Source of the DNA: Alphaproteobacteria bacterium
GTDB lineage: Bacteria > Pseudomonadota > Alphaproteobacteria > UBA6615
Assembly: GCA_039980135.1 (NCBI GenBank)
Contig: JBDXCV010000003.1
Coordinates: forward strand, 558,001-622,000
Direction of reading: 5' to 3'
DNA length: 64,000 nucleotides
Part shown: piece after piece, positions 44,211-52,773 of the stretch
Position numbering within the stretch: position 1 is the stretch's first letter
How the letters are laid out: every line of letters starts with the position of its first letter
Program-made: the position numbers and the translations under genes
The notes under the pieces: generated by a model
Database searches by the model: none
Told to the model about the DNA's origin: nothing
Seen by the model: only the letters and a program-made list of their open reading frames with translations

Positions 44211-44819
44211 CTAGGCGGCGACGACCGCCTTCACCGTGTCGCGGGCGCGCATGCGCTCGAGCCATGCGGTGACGTTGCCGGTCTTTTTCAGCAACTCGAT
44301 GCCTTCGGGGGCCATCGAAAGGTAGTCGACGACCGGCACGTAGAAGCAGTCGGCCAGTGTCAGCGCGTCGCCGGCAAAATACGGCGACTGCCCGAGAACT
44401 TCGTCGATGACAGCAAGGCTTTTCTCGGCGGCCGGGATGCCGGCCGCGATCATCGCCTCGTCGGACGGGTCACGGAGCAGGCGCTGGATGACAATCTGGC
44501 GCATCACCGGCGGGTCGAAATAGGCATTGTAGACCGAGATCCACTGGTCCATGTGCGCCCGACCAGCCGGGTCGGCCGGCTGCAGGGCGGGGCCGTCGAA
44601 GGCCTCGTCGATATAGCGGGTGACTGCCAGAGTTTCATACAGGCAAACATCGCCATGGGTCAGCGCCGGGAGCTTGCCCCAGGGGTGGCGGGCGAGTTGC
44701 TCCGGGGTCTGCGGTCGTGCCGGGTCGAGGGTGAATTCGACCCCTTTCTCGGCGAGCGTGATAAGGCAGGTGCGTACGAGGTTGCTGCGCGGTGCACCAT
44801 GTAGAATCAGCTCGGGCAT
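44211..44819 (-). CDS. Glutathione S-transferase family protein
   Basis: A 202-residue GST starting MPELILHGAPRSNLVRTCLI. It has the HPWGKLPALTHGDVCLYET glutathione-binding segment and a C-terminal helical domain with the LADCFYVPVVDYL capping-box region. No Cys lies at the usual thioltransferase site, so a Ser or Tyr type mechanism is likely. AGGAGATCAATC precedes ATG 44819. It is convergent with yghU with only ~29 bp between stops. Confidence 0.9.
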   Translation of the reverse strand: MPELILHGAPRSNLVRTCLITLAEKGVEFTLDPARPQTPEQLARHPWGKLPALTHGDVCLYETLAVTRYIDEAFDGPALQPADPAGRAHMDQWISVYNAYFDPPVMRQIVIQRLLRDPSDEAMIAAGIPAAEKSLAVIDEVLGQSPYFAGDALTLADCFYVPVVDYLSMAPEGIELLKKTGNVTAWLERMRARDTVKAVVAA

Positions 44820-44936
44820 GATTGATCTCCTGAAGTGTCGGGCCGAGACTATCACCGAATGCGACCGGCGCGATGCCGGGGATCGTTGCGTTGCCTTGGT
44901 AGCGCGCGGGTCATACTGTCCCGCGGCGTGCGCAGG

Positions 44937-45857
44937 ATGAAAAAATCGGGGATGGAAATGGCTGAGAATTTAAACGACACGGCGACGGCGCCTGAACGGG
45001 TCGTGGTGATCGGCGCGGGCGGTTTCGTCGGTTCGGCGATCGTAGTGGCGGCACGTGACCGCGGTTTCACGGTGCTGGAACTCGGCCGGGGCGAGGTCGA
45101 TCTGCTGGCGGACGGCGCGGCCGACACACTGCGCGGCATGCTCCAGCCCGGCGATGCGGTGGTGTTCGTGTCGGCGCTGGCGCCGTGCAAGGACTATGCA
45201 ATGTTCGATCAGAACATCCGCATGGCGCGGAATGCATTGGACGGCCTGACGGGCCTGCCGCTGGCGCAGCTTCTCTATATCAGTTCGGACGCGGTCTATA
45301 GCGACTTCGATGGCTCGCTGACCGAGGCGTCGGTGACGGCACCGGACAACCTCCACGGCCAGATGCATGTGGCGCGCGAGACGATGTTTTCGGCCGCGCT
45401 CGCGGAATCGAATCCCGACACGGTGTTCGCGTCGCTGCGCCCGACATTGATCTACGGTGCCGGCGATCCGCACAACGGCTACGGCCCGAACCGGTATCGT
45501 CGTCTGGTGCTGGCGGGAGAGAATATTTCCCTGTTCGGCAACGGCGAGGAACGCCGCGACCATGTCAGCGTCCTGGATGTTGCCGAGCTCGCGGTGCGCA
45601 TGCTCGAACATCGGACCAGAGGCGCGCTTAACGCCACCACCGGCACAGTGGCGTCATTCCGCGATCTGGCCGAGATGACAATCGGTTTCGCCGACCAATC
45701 GATCGAAATCGAAAATCTGCCGCGCTCGGGGCCGATGCCCCATAACGGCTATCGGCCGTTCGAGCCGTCTGAAGTCAAACGCCTGTTTCCGGATTTCGCG
45801 TTCACCGATCTGGAGGCGGGCCTGCGCGCGGCCTTCAACGAAGTGCGGGATACCTAG
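44937..45857 (+). CDS. NAD-dependent epimerase/dehydratase (extended SDR)
   Basis: A ~306-residue extended SDR. VVVIGAGGFVGSAIVVAARD is the N-terminal NAD(P) loop (GxxGxxG) and LLYISSDAVYSD carries the strand with the catalytic Ser. A YxxxK is not obvious at the usual place (DNLHGQMHVARE has His where Tyr is expected), so catalysis may be altered. LRPTLIYGAGDPHNGYGPNR and the SVLDVAELAVRMLE segment fit nucleotide-sugar epimerases. The start is uncertain: ATGs at 44937, 44952 and 44958 are in frame, the last with GGGGA at good spacing. Confidence 0.84.
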   Translation: MKKSGMEMAENLNDTATAPERVVVIGAGGFVGSAIVVAARDRGFTVLELGRGEVDLLADGAADTLRGMLQPGDAVVFVSALAPCKDYAMFDQNIRMARNALDGLTGLPLAQLLYISSDAVYSDFDGSLTEASVTAPDNLHGQMHVARETMFSAALAESNPDTVFASLRPTLIYGAGDPHNGYGPNRYRRLVLAGENISLFGNGEERRDHVSVLDVAELAVRMLEHRTRGALNATTGTVASFRDLAEMTIGFADQSIEIENLPRSGPMPHNGYRPFEPSEVKRLFPDFAFTDLEAGLRAAFNEVRDT

Positions 45858-45919
45858 GCCGGGCTGCCACGGGAAATTTCTGGCCGCTAACCGAATTTTA
45901 GACATTGTCCGCGATACAT

Positions 45920-46078
45920 ATGGCGCGTCTGGAAAAATTCGGTGATCCCATGCCCTATGTAACGATCGATGGCCCTGTTTACGAACGTTCCAAACCCCGC
46001 CGGGGTGCACACCTTGTCTTCCGGGCGTTGGTGCTTGTCTGTGCCGCGATCGGGATCGTCGGTATCATTCTGCCCTGA
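45920..46078 (+). CDS. Small single-pass membrane protein (hypothetical)
   Basis: A 52-codon frame: a polar N-terminus MARLEKFGDPMPYVTIDGPV and a C-terminal hydrophobic helix LVFRALVLVCAAIGIVGIIL, ending at TGA 46076. An inner ATG at 45950 has GGTGAT before it and may be the true start. Many alphaproteobacteria carry such tiny membrane proteins, but no homologue can be named from sequence alone. It is supported only by the polar-then-TM pattern and its isolation in a 379-bp gap. Confidence 0.4.
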   Translation: MARLEKFGDPMPYVTIDGPVYERSKPRRGAHLVFRALVLVCAAIGIVGIILP

Positions 46079-46236
46079 ATGCCGTTGACGGCAATGGTCG
46101 TCTGGCTCCCGGTTGCATCTGTCACGCGCTGACCGAACAACCTGGAACGGTCCCTGGCCGCTGATTCTTCGGGTCCCATTGCTGTGCACATCCCTGGGCC
46201 TTAGAGTCGGGCCAGACAACACAGGGGAGCCGGACC

Positions 46237-47073
46237 ATGGCGACGTCCAAATACTTCACTCACATCAATGACGTGACCCCGGAGAACATGGACGCCGGCG
46301 ACGGCTGGCTGATTACCGAGTTCCGCCTGCCCTTCAGCGACCGTCAGGGATTGGGCACGACCATGTTTCACGCGCGGTTCAATCCCGGTGCCGTGCACAA
46401 GAAGCACAAGCACGAGAATTGCGAAGAGATCTATTACATCGTCAGCGGCAGGGGCATTGCCGGCGCGGGCGGTGCCACGGAAGAGATCGGTGCCGGGCAT
46501 TTCCACTATGTGCCGGCCGACACCGAACATTGGTTGGCCAACGAGAGCGACGACGAACCCATCGTGGTGATCGGCTGGTATCTCGGCGCGGGTAACGTGG
46601 CGGCCACGGGTTATGTCTATATGGGCGATGTCACCGAGGCCGATCTCAAGGGCCCCCACAAGGGCTACGATGTGGGTTCGCTGGTGAATGTCGCCGACGT
46701 CGCCCCGTCCGATATGAGCGGGATTGAGGGCTGGGGCGGGTCCGAATTCCGCGCCTGCCTTGGCGCCGCACAAGGCATCGGCCACTCGACATGGCAACCG
46801 GTGCTCGCGGGCGGTCAGGCCCTGAAGGCCCACCGGCACAACAAGGCCGATGAATATTATCTGGTGACCTCCGGCGCGGGCCGGGCCGGGATCGGTGATG
46901 CGGTCGCCGATCTGAGCGTGGGGTCGTGCGTGCATGTCCCGGCGGGAACCGCACACTGGTTCCAATCGACCGGCGCGGACCCCCTGATCACGGTCGGCCT
47001 GCACGAGGGCGTGGATTCGCTCGTAGCGGGCGGCTTCGAGGCGCTCGGCGATATTCCGGCCGCGGCCGAATAG
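46237..47073 (+). CDS. Two-domain cupin protein with intact metal motifs
   Basis: A 278-residue bicupin. Both halves have full cupin motifs: HKKHKHENCEEIYYIVSGRG then HFHYVPADTEHW in the first, and HRHNKADEYYLVTSGAGR then HVPAGTAHWF in the second. This sets it apart from the divergent cupins at 18-38 kb. It could be a dioxygenase, isomerase or sugar-binding protein. The start follows ACAGGGGAG by a short gap. It is convergent with znuA, with stops 18 bp apart. Confidence 0.87.
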   Translation: MATSKYFTHINDVTPENMDAGDGWLITEFRLPFSDRQGLGTTMFHARFNPGAVHKKHKHENCEEIYYIVSGRGIAGAGGATEEIGAGHFHYVPADTEHWLANESDDEPIVVIGWYLGAGNVAATGYVYMGDVTEADLKGPHKGYDVGSLVNVADVAPSDMSGIEGWGGSEFRACLGAAQGIGHSTWQPVLAGGQALKAHRHNKADEYYLVTSGAGRAGIGDAVADLSVGSCVHVPAGTAHWFQSTGADPLITVGLHEGVDSLVAGGFEALGDIPAAAE

Positions 47074-47091
47074 GGACCACCCCGTCGGCGG

Positions 47092-48147
47092 CTACCCCGT
47101 CGGCGACAGGCAGGCGCGCATCGACGCGGCCATGTCCCGCATCAGCGTGAAGTAGAGATCCGGCCCGTTGGGGATGCCCGCGCCTAGCGGGTCCAGCACG
47201 CCCGCCTTTGCCGCGGTGCCCTCGGTCACGACATTCACGAGCCGCGGCGTGAACTGCGGTTCGGAAAACACACATGTGGCGCCGAGCTCTTCGACCTTGT
47301 GTCGAATGTCGCTCACACGCTCCGCGCCGGGGATCACCTCGGGGCTGACGGTGATGGAACCCGCGGCATTCAGGTCGAAACGGCGCTCGAAATGCTGGTA
47401 GCCGTCGTGGAACACAATGAAGGGCCGCTCATGTACCGGTTCCAGGGTCTGGCGCAGCTCCGCGGTTAGACCATCGATGCGTGCCTTCAGAGCCTCGGCA
47501 TTGGCCTCGTAGCGCGCGGCGTTGGCGGGATCGGCGGCACTCAGCGCCTCGGCGATCTCGTGGGTCATCGCCTTGGCATTCTCGGGGTCGAGCCAGATAT
47601 GCGCGTCACGCCCTTCACCGCTGTGATCATCGTGTCCGTGCCCTGCGTGTTCGTCTTTCTCGTGGTCGTCGTCGTGACCGTGCTCGGCGTGGTCTTCTTT
47701 TTCGTGGTCGTCGTCGTGACCGTGTTCGGCGTGATCTTCATCCTCATGGTCATCGTCGCCATTTTCGTCATGGGCGTGGTCTTCGAAGGGGCCGCCTTCG
47801 CGGAAGGACGCGTGTTGCAGGCCGTGAGCATTCATGAGGGTGACGACGCGCGCATCCTTTCCGAGAGAATCGATCGGTCGGTCGAGGAAGGCCTCCATCC
47901 CGGGCCCGATCCAGAAGATGACATCCGCATCCTGGAGCGTGCGGGCGTTCGAAGGACGCATGCTGTAGGTATGGGGCGAGCCCGCCCCCTCGATGACCAG
48001 GGACGGGGTGCCGACCCCCTGCATGACGCCGGCGACCAATGCGTGGACGGGCTTGATCGAGGCGACAACGGAGGGCGTGTCCGCATAGGCGCTGGTTCCC
48101 AGCAATGCCAGTGACCCGGCCAGAAGGCATGTTCGGTTCAATTTCAT
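47092..48147 (-). CDS. znuA: Zinc ABC transporter substrate-binding protein
   Basis: A 351-residue periplasmic zinc-binding protein of the cluster A-I group. A signal peptide (MKLNRTCLLAGSLALLGTSA, then YAD) is followed by VVASIKPVHALVAGVMQGVG with the first His ligand and GSPHTYSMRPS with the second. A long His/Asp/Glu loop (~residues 122-175) contains a 14-residue tandem repeat EDHAEHGHDDDHEK. HIWLDPENAKAM, FHDGYQHFE and FSEPQFTPRLV complete the family pattern. It diverges from znuC across a Zur box. Confidence 0.96.
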   Translation of the reverse strand: MKLNRTCLLAGSLALLGTSAYADTPSVVASIKPVHALVAGVMQGVGTPSLVIEGAGSPHTYSMRPSNARTLQDADVIFWIGPGMEAFLDRPIDSLGKDARVVTLMNAHGLQHASFREGGPFEDHAHDENGDDDHEDEDHAEHGHDDDHEKEDHAEHGHDDDHEKDEHAGHGHDDHSGEGRDAHIWLDPENAKAMTHEIAEALSAADPANAARYEANAEALKARIDGLTAELRQTLEPVHERPFIVFHDGYQHFERRFDLNAAGSITVSPEVIPGAERVSDIRHKVEELGATCVFSEPQFTPRLVNVVTEGTAAKAGVLDPLGAGIPNGPDLYFTLMRDMAASMRACLSPTG

Positions 48148-48194
48148 ATCTCTCGTCCCTGTGGCGTGTTCGCCGCCGTGTGGTTGTCCATAAA

Positions 48195-48214
48195 TGTAAT
48201 GTCATAACATTATT
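48195..48214. promoter_or_regulatory. Zur box between znuA and znuC
   Basis: The core TAATGTCATAACATTA (48197-48212) is a 6-bp inverted repeat with a 4-nt centre. The 20 bases from 48195 resemble the alphaproteobacterial Zur consensus TGTAATGTTATAACATTACA, differing at about three places. It is positioned to repress both divergent units when zinc is plentiful. Confidence 0.85.
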
Positions 48215-48277
48215 GCGTGATGGTATAACGTGTGCGATCACCCGCTTTCAAGGTTCTTGTACGAAATACGGTGTGGA

Positions 48278-49114
48278 ATGCTCGACCGAACGACATCGTT
48301 GGTGACGCTGGAGAATGTCGGCCTCAATCGAGGTGGCCGCTGGCTGGTGCGCGGCATCGATCTGGCGGTTCGCCGCGGCGAGTCCGTGACCCTGATCGGC
48401 CCGAACGGGTCGGGGAAGTCCACGACGGCCAAGATCGCCCTTGGCCTCCTCGCCCCCGATGAGGGCCGTGCCGCGCAGGCGCCGGGCCTGAAGGTCGGCT
48501 ACGTGCCCCAGAAACTCTCGATCGACTGGACCCTGCCGCTCACGGTGCGCCGCTTCATGTCCCTCACCAACAAGGTCAGCGACCCGGAGGTGCGGGACGC
48601 CCTCGAAACGGTGGGGATCGTGCACTTGGCAGATGCGGAAGTGCGCCATCTTTCCGGCGGTGAGTTTCAGCGCACACTGTTAGCCCGCGCGATCGCCCGC
48701 AAACCCGATCTTCTGGTCCTCGACGAGCCGGTCCAGGGCGTGGATTTCACGGGCGAGATCGCGCTCTACGAGTTGATCGGCAACATTCGTCGAACGCTGG
48801 GCTGCGGCATCCTGATGATCTCCCACGACCTGCATGTGGTGATGGCCGATACCGACAGTGTGGTTTGTCTGAACGGGCATGTCTGCTGTCAGGGGCCGCC
48901 GCAGATGGTTGCCGAGAATCCGGAGTATCTCGCGCTGTTCGGATCGCGTGCAGCGGGGGCGCTTGCCGTGTACGAACACACGCACGACCACACCCATCTG
49001 TCCGATGGCACCGTCCGGCATGCAGACGGTTCGGTCACCGATCATTGCCACCCCGACGACGGGCATCACGGGGCAGAATCCGAAGACAGTCAGGCGCATG
49101 ACCATGCTGGATGA
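48278..49114 (+). CDS. znuC: Zinc ABC transporter ATP-binding protein
   Basis: A 278-residue ABC ATPase: Walker A GPNGSGKST, Q-loop VPQKLSIDW, signature LSGGEFQRTLLARAI, Walker B LLVLDEP and switch ISHDLHVV. The C-terminal tail is His-rich (HTHDHTHLSDGTVRHADG, then DHCHPDDGHH), as in alphaproteobacterial ZnuC, and may sense or buffer zinc. I chose ATG 48278 as the family start; the longer frame crosses the promoter. It overlaps znuB. Confidence 0.95.
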   Translation: MLDRTTSLVTLENVGLNRGGRWLVRGIDLAVRRGESVTLIGPNGSGKSTTAKIALGLLAPDEGRAAQAPGLKVGYVPQKLSIDWTLPLTVRRFMSLTNKVSDPEVRDALETVGIVHLADAEVRHLSGGEFQRTLLARAIARKPDLLVLDEPVQGVDFTGEIALYELIGNIRRTLGCGILMISHDLHVVMADTDSVVCLNGHVCCQGPPQMVAENPEYLALFGSRAAGALAVYEHTHDHTHLSDGTVRHADGSVTDHCHPDDGHHGAESEDSQAHDHAG

Positions 49115-49922
49115 TTTCTTTGTCCGCGCGCTCGTCGCCGGCGTCGGCGTGGCACTGGTTGCCGGTCCGCTCGGCTGCCTGATCGTGTGGCGCCGGCTCG
49201 CCTATTTCGGCGACACGCTCTCCCACTCGGCGCTGCTGGGCGTGGCGCTGGCGCTGTTGCTGCAGGTCAATATCACCGCCGCCGTCTTCGCCGTCTCGGC
49301 CCTTGTGGCCCTGTCGCTGCTTTCGTTGCAGCGGCACGCCAGCCTGTCATCGGATTCCCTACTCGGGCTGCTCGCCCATTCTTCGCTTGCCCTCGGTCTG
49401 GTGGCGCTCGCCTTTCTCCCTTCGGTGCGTGTGGATCTCCTGGGCTTTCTGTTCGGGGACATACTCGCGGTCTCGAACCTCGATATTGCCGTGATCTATA
49501 TCGGCGGCGCGGCGGTTACGCTTGTGCTGATATTCGTCTGGCGGCCGCTCTTCGCCGCGACGGTGAATTACGAACTCGCCGAGGCGGAAGGCATGAAGCC
49601 CGCCCGTGCGAACGTGATCTTCATGCTCCTCATGGCGACGGTTATCGCGATTTCCATGAAAATCGTCGGTGTTCTTCTGATTACCGCGCTGCTGATCATC
49701 CCGGCCGCCACGGCACGCCGCATGGCATCGGGCCCGGAGGCAATGGCCCTGATCGCGATCGTGCTGGGGGTCGTCGCCGTGGTGGCGGGCCTGTTTGGCT
49801 CCCTGGAATGGGATACACCATCCGGCCCCTCGATCGTCGTCGCGGCCCTGATCCTCTTCCTGTTGGCGTTGCTGCCGGCAGCAGGCATAATCCGTCCACG
49901 CCCGCCCAGCCAGGGAAGCTGA
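49104..49922 (+). CDS. znuB: Zinc ABC transporter permease
   Basis: A 272-residue inner-membrane permease with eight to nine helices. MLDDFFVRALVAGVGVALVA, then RRLAYFGDTLSHSALLGVAL and FGDILAVSNLDI, are typical of ZnuB. The ATG at 49104 overlaps the znuC stop; ATG 49098 is two codons longer and also possible. The zur gene follows four bases after its stop, so znuCB-zur forms one unit under the shared Zur box. Confidence 0.95.
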   Translation: MLDDFFVRALVAGVGVALVAGPLGCLIVWRRLAYFGDTLSHSALLGVALALLLQVNITAAVFAVSALVALSLLSLQRHASLSSDSLLGLLAHSSLALGLVALAFLPSVRVDLLGFLFGDILAVSNLDIAVIYIGGAAVTLVLIFVWRPLFAATVNYELAEAEGMKPARANVIFMLLMATVIAISMKIVGVLLITALLIIPAATARRMASGPEAMALIAIVLGVVAVVAGLFGSLEWDTPSGPSIVVAALILFLLALLPAAGIIRPRPPSQGS

Positions 49923-49926
49923 GTCC

Positions 49927-50355
49927 ATGAATGCCGCCGCCGCGCCACAGACCCAACCTGACCTGACCCGCAACCAGGCGCTGGTGTTCGGGGCGCTTCA
50001 GGAGGCCGACACGCCACTCAGCGCCTACACGATCCTCGACCAACTCCGCGACGACGGCCTGCGGGCGCCGTTGCAGATTTACCGGGCACTCGACAAGCTT
50101 GTCGCGTTCGGCCTTGTGCATCGTCTCGAAAGCCTCAATGCCTTCGTCGCCTGCAACCATCCGGCCGGTGAATCGTCCGGCGAATCTCACGGCGCGGCGG
50201 CGTTTGCGATCTGCGAGAATTGCGACAGCGTGGCCGAGTTTGCCGAGCAGGATGTGACCGAGCGGTTGCGCAGCCTGGCCCGGGCCGAAGGGTTCGAATC
50301 CCACAGCACGGTGATCGAGTTACGCGGTTTGTGCGAAGCCTGCCGCGCGGCGTAA
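49927..50355 (+). CDS. zur: Fur-family zinc uptake regulator
   Basis: A 142-residue Fur-family repressor. The winged helix contains SAYTILDQLRDDGLRAPLQI and YRALDKLVAFGLVHRLES. The structural zinc site is made of C-E-N-C and C-E-A-C near the C-terminus. The dimerisation part has the HSTVIELRGLC motif. Its place directly after znuB and the Zur box upstream of znuC support Zur rather than Fur, and autoregulation is expected. Confidence 0.94.
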   Translation: MNAAAAPQTQPDLTRNQALVFGALQEADTPLSAYTILDQLRDDGLRAPLQIYRALDKLVAFGLVHRLESLNAFVACNHPAGESSGESHGAAAFAICENCDSVAEFAEQDVTERLRSLARAEGFESHSTVIELRGLCEACRAA

Positions 50356-50491
50356 GCAGGGCCACCGTACCGGGCCACCTTACCCGACCATCGTACCGGG
50401 GCATCTTTCACCAAGTTACGCTTGACGCCACGCCCCCCGTTTGGGACACCCGCACCTCGAATTCCACAAAAAGAAAATTGGAGGCGCGGCC

Positions 50492-51604
50492 ATGGCCGGC
50501 AATGTTGCAAATATCGATCCCTATGGTTCCAGCAAGGGCCGGGTTCATCCCGATCACTACCAGCGCCCGGACACCCTGATCGTCGACATCCATGGCCACA
50601 TCATGACCGAGGGTATCGATGAGGAAGTCCGCAAGCACGTGCCCGCCATGTCCCTGGACGCGGTCAAATATGCCAGCCCGCTGACCCGTGAAATCAGCAA
50701 GAAGCAGAATGAAGACCGACATGAAGAGCTGACCGGTGTGACCAAGCGCCTCGAAGATATGGACAAGATGTGCGTCGACGTGATGGCGATGTCGCCCCAG
50801 CCGCCGCAGATGCATTATGACGCGCCGGATGCGCTGGGCCAGGAAACCGCCCAGAAGGTCAATGACAACATCGCGCGCGCCGTGTCTGAGGCGCCCGACC
50901 GGCTGGTCGGCCTCGGTACCGTGCCCCTTCAAAACACCGACATGGCGCTCAAGGAGCTGGACCGGCTGATTGGCGAGCTCGGCTTCAAGGGCATCCAGAT
51001 CGGCGCCCAGGTCGGTCAGGACGAGCTGTCCGCCGAGCGCCTTGAGCCCTTCTGGGCGAAATGCGAGGAGCTCGACATTCCGATCCTGCTCCACCCGACG
51101 TCGTTTGCCAGTGAGCGTTTCGGCGCACACTACCTGACCAACATCATCGGCAACCCGCTCGATACCACGGTCGCGATCCACTACCTGATCTTCGACGGTG
51201 TGCTCGCCCGTTACCCGGGCCTGAAGATCGTCGCGGTTCATGGCGGCGCCTTCGTGGCGGCCTATGCCGCGCGCATGGACCACGCCTGGGGCCAGCGCGA
51301 GGATTGCTGCCTGCACATCGACCAGCCGCCGACGAGCTACCTCAAGCAGATGTATTTCGATACGACGGTCTTCTCAACAGACCAGCTCGATTTCCTCGCC
51401 AAGAAATACGGTGCGGACAAGATCGTGCTCGGCACCGACTATCCGTTCGACATGGCCGATTACGACCCGACCGAACACATCATGGGTCTGGAAGACTTCT
51501 CGGCGACCGACAAGGAAGCCATGTGCGGCCTCACCTCTGCCGGCCTCCTGAAGATCGACGTTAACGACTTCGCCCGCGCCAAACCCCAGGAGAACTGGAG
51601 CTAA
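50492..51604 (+). CDS. Metal-dependent amidohydrolase (ACMSD-like)
   Basis: A 370-residue TIM-barrel amidohydrolase of the amidohydrolase-2 family. The metal-site residues are visible: H34 and H36 in VDIHGHIM, a His in ILLHPTSF, a His in VAVHGGAF, and the Asp in LGTDYPFDM. Relatives include ACMSD-type decarboxylases of carboxylated aromatics and related hydrolases. Start 50492 has GGAGGCG upstream. It stands alone, ended by a strong terminator. The substrate is unknown. Confidence 0.92.
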   Translation: MAGNVANIDPYGSSKGRVHPDHYQRPDTLIVDIHGHIMTEGIDEEVRKHVPAMSLDAVKYASPLTREISKKQNEDRHEELTGVTKRLEDMDKMCVDVMAMSPQPPQMHYDAPDALGQETAQKVNDNIARAVSEAPDRLVGLGTVPLQNTDMALKELDRLIGELGFKGIQIGAQVGQDELSAERLEPFWAKCEELDIPILLHPTSFASERFGAHYLTNIIGNPLDTTVAIHYLIFDGVLARYPGLKIVAVHGGAFVAAYAARMDHAWGQREDCCLHIDQPPTSYLKQMYFDTTVFSTDQLDFLAKKYGADKIVLGTDYPFDMADYDPTEHIMGLEDFSATDKEAMCGLTSAGLLKIDVNDFARAKPQENWS

Positions 51605-51640
51605 GCGCCGCTGCCGGGAATATCGTTTCAGAGTGCGCGA

Positions 51641-51668
51641 AAGCCGCCGGGTGACCGGCGGCTTTTTT
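51641..51668 (+). terminator. Intrinsic terminator after the amidohydrolase
   Basis: A perfect 8-bp stem GCCGCCGG/CCGGCGGC (51643-51650 with 51655-51662) with loop GTGA and six Ts. A-residues precede the stem on the other side. Confidence 0.93.
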
Positions 51669-52760
51669 GCATGTGGTTGGATCAGGTCCTAAGTGGAATT
51701 TCTGAGAAGTAAACTTTTGAACTAGCGTCTTCTACCCCGAGCTCAGAGAGCGTAGTAGCGAATGCTTCGTAAATTTGGAAATGATAGTCCGACGGTCCGA
51801 TAATAACTCGATCTAGAATCTCTGGAATCTCGGCGCCGACCAGTCCTTGGTCAGGTATGTTCACAAGAGGAATCTTCTTCACTATTTGAGGGACGCCTTC
51901 AATTACTTCGACTGCCGTTTCCAGGTGGTCCACTTTGCCTGTGAAGGCGCCTGGCAAGTGTATCAGTCTCCATTCTCGCTCTTCGTGGAATCCAGGATTC
52001 TTGGAACAAGTTACCGCGAACAAAAGTGTAAAAAATATGTACGCAACTATGTGTTCTCGCTGGACAGTTTTCAGGAATTCTTGTTCTGACCGAATGTTTT
52101 CCACGATTTTTATGAAGTCACCTAAAAACTCTTCCTCATCTACGTATGCGACAGGACTTGAGTAAACTTTGAGGGCATCAGATTCAGATCGAAACACATC
52201 TGGCTTTAAAACAAGTGCTACGCCTATGTCTCGCTGATAGGCGCGCCACATGGAGAGGCGCCCGTACTTGTCTTCGGATTGGTCATGTTCGGAAAGGCAG
52301 GTGATGAAGGTCGAAGTTCTTATCCGATCTATCCAATCATCGAAGAGCCCGATTGTTTCTTCTGCCAACTTTGGGGAAACGGCGTTCAGCGCATTGAAGA
52401 ATGAATCTTTGCGCTCCTCCTCAGCAAAGCAGTTTCGAAGGTTCTCAAATCCGTGCTCAACCTCCGAAATGTCGTTCATGCATCGTGCATTCCTCATCCA
52501 GACTTTGCTCGAGCGGAGAATGCTGATGGCATTTGATGCCGTGGTGTAGTGAACAAAGCGGTTCCCACTTTCAAAAAATTTATCCATTCGCTCTTGGGCG
52601 CGAGGTTGGAAAATTTTTGCGAGTCGCGAGAAGTCGGTTTGATGTTCCATGTCCAGACTTTCGAACGTTCGAGTAGAACTCTCTTTAACGTTAAAGATTT
52701 CGGGTGAGTCTGGAAGAGTTTTGAACCACGAGAGAATTGCCGAATGACCAGCGGCTTTCT
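51652..52760. mobile_element. Putative small acquired island framed by imperfect direct repeats
   Basis: The repeats TGACCGGCGGCTTTTT (51652-51667) and TGACCAGCGGCTTTCT (52745-52760) agree at 14 of 16 positions and frame the AT-rich DUF2971 gene. The left copy is half of a terminator stem. No transposase or integrase is present. Confidence 0.4.
51682..52650 (-). CDS. DUF2971-family protein in an AT-rich insert
   Basis: A 322-residue protein with the DUF2971 pattern: HYTTASNAISILRSSKVWMR, then NARCMNDISEVEHG, a central LSMWRAYQRDIGVALVL, and EEREWRLIHLP. No function is established; such genes are often found in variable or defence-rich regions. Base composition is clearly poorer in G+C than every neighbour and codon use is unlike theirs (many TCT, AAA, GAA and ATT codons). 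It begins right after the amidohydrolase terminator and is framed by imperfect direct repeats. Horizontal acquisition is the simplest reading. Confidence 0.82.
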   Translation of the reverse strand: MEHQTDFSRLAKIFQPRAQERMDKFFESGNRFVHYTTASNAISILRSSKVWMRNARCMNDISEVEHGFENLRNCFAEEERKDSFFNALNAVSPKLAEETIGLFDDWIDRIRTSTFITCLSEHDQSEDKYGRLSMWRAYQRDIGVALVLKPDVFRSESDALKVYSSPVAYVDEEEFLGDFIKIVENIRSEQEFLKTVQREHIVAYIFFTLLFAVTCSKNPGFHEEREWRLIHLPGAFTGKVDHLETAVEVIEGVPQIVKKIPLVNIPDQGLVGAEIPEILDRVIIGPSDYHFQIYEAFATTLSELGVEDASSKVYFSEIPLRT

Positions 52761-52773
52761 CGTTTGCGGTGCG

